Assembly (NCBI RefSeq): GCF_003010955.1
Contig: NZ_PGGO01000028.1
Location: forward strand, 1-64,000
Direction: 5' to 3'
From: Phyllobacterium brassicacearum
GTDB lineage: Bacteria > Pseudomonadota > Alphaproteobacteria > Rhizobiales > Rhizobiaceae
Length of the DNA: 64,000 nucleotides
Below are positions 63,726 through 64,000 of this stretch, one piece after another. Made by a program: the position numbers and the translations under genes. Each line of letters starts with the position of its first letter. Positions within the stretch are counted from its first letter, which is position 1. The notes beneath the pieces were generated by a model. It made no database searches and was not told the DNA's origin. It saw only the letters and a program-made list of their open reading frames with translations.

Positions 63726-64000
63726 TATTATCGAAACAACGACTTATTGTTAAATATCGGATATATTTCGAATGTGTCCGTTAACGGCATAGGCTCGGCG
63801 TCGAGACCCAGACCACAATCGCCATCTCCGCCGGCCTTTCTTCAAAATTACGCGCGCCTCGCGATCCTGTTGTGATTTGACTCAAATTGTTCGCAGGGCG
63901 ACAGTGGCTCGTCGGATCTTGAATTCGATGGGGCTCGGTGTGCAACCTTACTCTGCGGGCAAGCGACCGAGCCTCTATCACCTCCCGCAACGATCCTAGT

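Overview
ORGANISM. The window looks like an accessory region (plasmid or genomic island) of a Hyphomicrobiales (Rhizobiales) alphaproteobacterium, probably of the Rhizobium/Agrobacterium/Sinorhizobium type. Pointers are rhizobial-type small families (DUF6481, DUF4167-like, DUF6958), TolB/TPR adenylate cyclases, a HisKA_2 sensor kinase next to two EcfG-type promoters, a FixK-type box, and many insertion-sequence scars. No rRNA, complete tRNA, CRISPR array or replication origin was seen.

LAYOUT. 0-4.5 kb: tail of an FAD amine oxidase, a VapBC-type toxin-antitoxin pair, an IS6 element killed by a nonsense mutation, a low-GC pair of membrane/glycine-zipper genes and an IS3 scar. 4.7-8.9 kb: a 1110-residue SAM-cyclase-ATPase-TPR regulator followed by an intact IS6 element. 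9-15 kb: an SDR dehydrogenase with the ghost of a sugar ABC ATPase, a TetR regulator divergent from a GFA/DUF6958 operon, small genes and IS remnants. 15-20 kb: kup, decayed LysR/RraA genes, a truncated IS6 joined to a 133-bp inverted-repeat element, and a SHOCT protein. 20-23.5 kb: a class III cyclase fused to a LysR effector domain, two XRE regulators and two hypotheticals.

23.6-37.4 kb is the centrepiece: a type I secretion locus, all on the minus strand. It has a membrane fusion protein, an ABC exporter with a C39-like domain lacking the catalytic cysteine, a 3084-residue calcium-binding repeat protein, and a DUF2569 membrane protein upstream. The giant protein carries about 32 tandem units of 52-58 residues, arranged partly as a seven-unit higher-order repeat and bracketed by two copies of an EF-hand-like module. 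A decayed fragment of a second HlyB-type exporter lies at 38.1 kb.

38.6-49 kb is a stress and membrane block: cyclase-TPR protein, ghosts of a molybdenum hydroxylase/XdhC operon, CBS protein behind a FixK box, AI-2E transporter, DUF883 and entericidin genes each behind an EcfG promoter, HisKA_2 kinase, and a cation/proton antiporter. 49-54.6 kb: an arginase-family enzyme, two same-oriented IS6 copies around a secreted-protein gene, a broken IS66, and clpP. 54.7-63.2 kb: two IS5 copies (one a fragment) around a hipBA module with four operators, an unknown 621-residue beta-rich protein, an IS21-type end and a MarR regulator.

HOW IT FITS TOGETHER. The secretion genes form one functional unit (exporter, adaptor, substrate), with a strong terminator separating abundant substrate mRNA from the exporter genes. 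The 40-48 kb genes look like a general-stress and low-oxygen set. Much of the rest is regulation (three class III cyclases, TetR, MarR, XRE), toxin-antitoxin loci, and debris from repeated IS activity. All functions are inferred from sequence reading alone.
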